Shown here piece after piece: positions 61,701-64,000 of a stretch of 64,000 bases of DNA. A model generated the notes under the pieces. It made no database searches, was not told where the DNA came from, and saw nothing but the letters and a program-made list of their open reading frames with translations. Source of the stretch: Aquila chrysaetos chrysaetos. Lineage: Eukaryota; Chordata; Aves; Accipitriformes; Accipitridae. The DNA is taken from contig NC_044029.1 in NCBI RefSeq assembly GCF_900496995.4, positions 14,260,001 through 14,324,000 of the forward strand. The letters are read 5' to 3'. A program made the position numbers and the translations under genes. Numbering within the stretch: position 1 is the stretch's first letter; each line of letters opens with the position of its first letter.

Positions 61701-64000
61701 ACCTCAAAAGTATATGGCTGAGATATTTCAGTCTGTCTGGTCAATAAAGAAAAAAGGCACTGACCAAATAACAATTATAAGATAATTAATTCTTAGGGCT
61801 GTTTAACCTTTAGGAACCTTAACAAATGCTTTGTATATTAAGAAGGTAAATGTTGTTCAAGACGGACATAAGAACCTGGGAGCTAATACAGTATAATGTG
61901 TGTCTGTGTAGTGGTAAGTTATACACAGATGACATAATTTTGCTGAAAATCAATTCATTTCATTAATTCTGTTATTCAGATTTTGGCTGAATTGAATGTA
62001 TGCAAAAGATGTTAACCTTCTGGTGGAACTTCTTTATATATAAAAAAAGAAGAGCATGTTCAACACAGTACATTTCTCAACCAATACATCTTAACCAGAC
62101 TGGATAGCTTGGTACGGATGCTCACTCCATCCTTGTCATTGTTAAGACTTTTACCAGTGACATTGGTGATCAGTGCACACTGTAGCAACATTTTTTGTGA
62201 TAGTTATCTGAACTTCCAGATTGACTTTCACATTTGGATCTTGGAACTTTTTTGGAAAATAATTTTATTTCAAAGTAATTCTGTGAAAATATAAGGTGGT
62301 CAACTAAAGCACAGAGAAGAGTCAGTTGACATTTTCCTCTGTCCAAAGAACCTGCCTGCCTATCTTCAATCATCTAGATATTTTATGCTGCACATTCAAA
62401 ATCAGTAGGTCCTTTAGAAAATTTAGTCTTTTTTTTTTTGCATCAGGTGACAATGAAATGCTGTAGATAATTCAGAAACATACTCTATTTACTGTGTCCT
62501 GCATTGAGACAGCAAGAGTGGCCTTGTGGTTGCAAAACGTGACCTGCAAGTGCAGCAGAAGGAACTCATGATACTCAGCTGACTGAACAAGAACATGGCA
62601 GATGAATTTCAGTATAGATAGGTGTCAAATGAGGTACTTAGGGAAAAGGCAATTCAAACTTTACATGAAAAACTCTTGAGTAGCTACTAACATGCTAGAA
62701 AGAGGTCCCACAGTTATAGTAAGTATGAAAATAACAGGTCAGTGTTCAGTAAAGGTTAAAAAAATTTTAAGCAAAACAAAGTTTGGGGAGTTAGTAGGAA
62801 AGCGAACAAAAAAGCATCCATAATTCCCCTCTATAAATCCATGGTGTGCAAATTTAAACATGCTGTGCAGGTCTGATCCCTCCTTGACTTGTCTCAAATC
62901 ATATATATGAGAACTGAAAAAAAGTTCAGTAAGAGTGAGAAGAATGACCAGAGGAAGGGAATAGCTCCCACATGAGAAACAATCCTATCAGCCTACATCT
63001 GAAAAACATGACTAATGGAGATACAACAGAGGTCTATAAAATCTGGCATACATCAATAAAGAACTGCCGTTTCCACTTTCCCCTGATGCTGCACTTTGGG
63101 GACATCAAATGTGGTGGGAAGTTCCAAGTAAGTAACAGGAGCTACTTCACCATGCTACACAGGGCTAGCCAATCAGCAGATATGCTGCCACGAAAAATTG
63201 TGAGTGTTACATTGGCTCAAAAAGCAATTGTACAAACTCAGAGAAGAAAACCCTTTAAATTCAAAGAAGCCACAATAGGCTCACTCAGTCCTTGAGTGCA
63301 AACCTCCAGCAGCTGGGACATTTTACTAAAGGCGTATTATTATATTCTTTGCCGGACCTTCTAGTTTTCCTTTGGCATCTGCTGTTGAAGACTGGATACT
63401 GGTCTAGGTCAGCTTTTAGCATAACCTGGTACAACCATCCTTATGTTACGGGGCAGAAGCACATCAAAATAATTTCATTCATACCACGAAGCAGCCAATC
63501 CTCACTCCTCGTCTACAGTTTTGGCAGGAGTTCTGTTAAAACTGAAGCTTGTGGACTGAGTCAGCACAGCACAGTCAAGAACTATAAATACGGAGACCTG
63601 CCTGAAGCACAGAATATAATTAAGCATCCTCTAGTACACTTTGTTTCATGAGTTAATAGTGTTTTCCATACTGCTTAAAAAAAAAAAAAATTATGCCAAA
63701 TGAAAAAAACCATGGGAGTCATTTGGGGTTCTTTCTTTTCCCCAGTAAAGAATCTTAACAAGAAACCATGGGAAAGACCAGTGCTCAAGGGACCATATTC
63801 TTCTTGACAGACAGAAAGCATTGCAGGGCAAGGAGTGTCTTCTCAGATGGTAAAACAGTTTATAACGCTGCAAAGAAGCTGCCGCTGTCATGAAATTACT
63901 GGAATGAAATCAGTCACTTTTGATGTTTAATTGAGAGTACAATTCTCTTGAAAAGCAGCTCAAAGAGAGTTGAAAGAAAAAGTTGATTCAGCACATTATT

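Larger units (their letters stand above)
53223..64000 (-). other. Upstream LGR5 intron (intron 4, or beyond), partial
   Basis: 10.8 kb upstream of exon 5 with no sequence matching LRR exons 2-4 or a signal peptide on the - strand, so the preceding exons probably lie past the right edge. The region is AT-rich apart from a GC-richer island at about 57.2-57.75 kb. It holds (TTTTGC)-like repeats near 54010-54037, an AC/AT-rich stretch near 60740-60800, and the exon-like block at 58683-58783. A 152-codon - strand ORF at 56128-56586 is unrecognised. Confidence 0.7.

Noticed and set aside
1..64000. CRISPR arrays, operons, prophage or intact retrovirus
   Set aside because: None seen: no spaced direct repeats, no paired LTRs and no gag/pol frame. 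The only mobile elements recognised are two CR1 fragments.

Overview
The window is vertebrate nuclear DNA: spliced genes with GT-AG introns, long AT-rich introns, microsatellites and homopolymer runs, and no prokaryotic gene layout. Two 3'-end fragments of CR1-type LINEs with the usual avian/reptilian 3' end, together with compact LGR5 introns, point to a sauropsid and most likely a bird. The species cannot be fixed from the sequence alone.

Layout. (1) 1-6.5 kb, + strand: the last seven coding exons and 3' end of ZFC3H1, a zinc-finger scaffold of nuclear RNA decay. The reading frame stays open through all seven exons and ends at 5725; a canonical poly(A) signal follows at 6411. (2) About 6.5-25.2 kb: intergenic DNA with a decayed CR1 LINE 3' end at 7165-7850, a few short coding-like ORFs at 12.2-14.6 kb that I could not identify, a pyrimidine-rich block at 23.6-24.3 kb, and otherwise nothing I can assign. 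(3) About 25.2-53.2 kb, - strand: LGR5, the R-spondin receptor. Fourteen coding exons (5 to 18 by the human 18-exon layout) were placed by hand with splice sites and phase: nine single-repeat LRR exons of 66-72 nt, one three-repeat exon of 216 nt, a 126-nt exon ending the LRR array, two exons for the cysteine-rich hinge, and one large exon for the whole seven-helix domain and tail. A long AT-rich 3' UTR probably follows. (4) 53.2-64 kb: upstream LGR5 intron. Exons 1-4 (signal peptide, N-terminal cap, first LRRs) were not found and should lie beyond the right edge.

ZFC3H1 and LGR5 are convergent and tail to tail, the same arrangement as on human chromosome 12, so this is conserved synteny and not a functional operon. 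The most notable features are the strict phase-locked LRR exon modularity of LGR5, three very short introns (one with a 31-nt homopolymer just upstream of its 3' splice site), an unassigned exon-like open block at 58683-58783 on the LGR5 strand, several unrecognised intronic ORFs, and long G/C homopolymers. I found no evidence of a novel multi-gene system.
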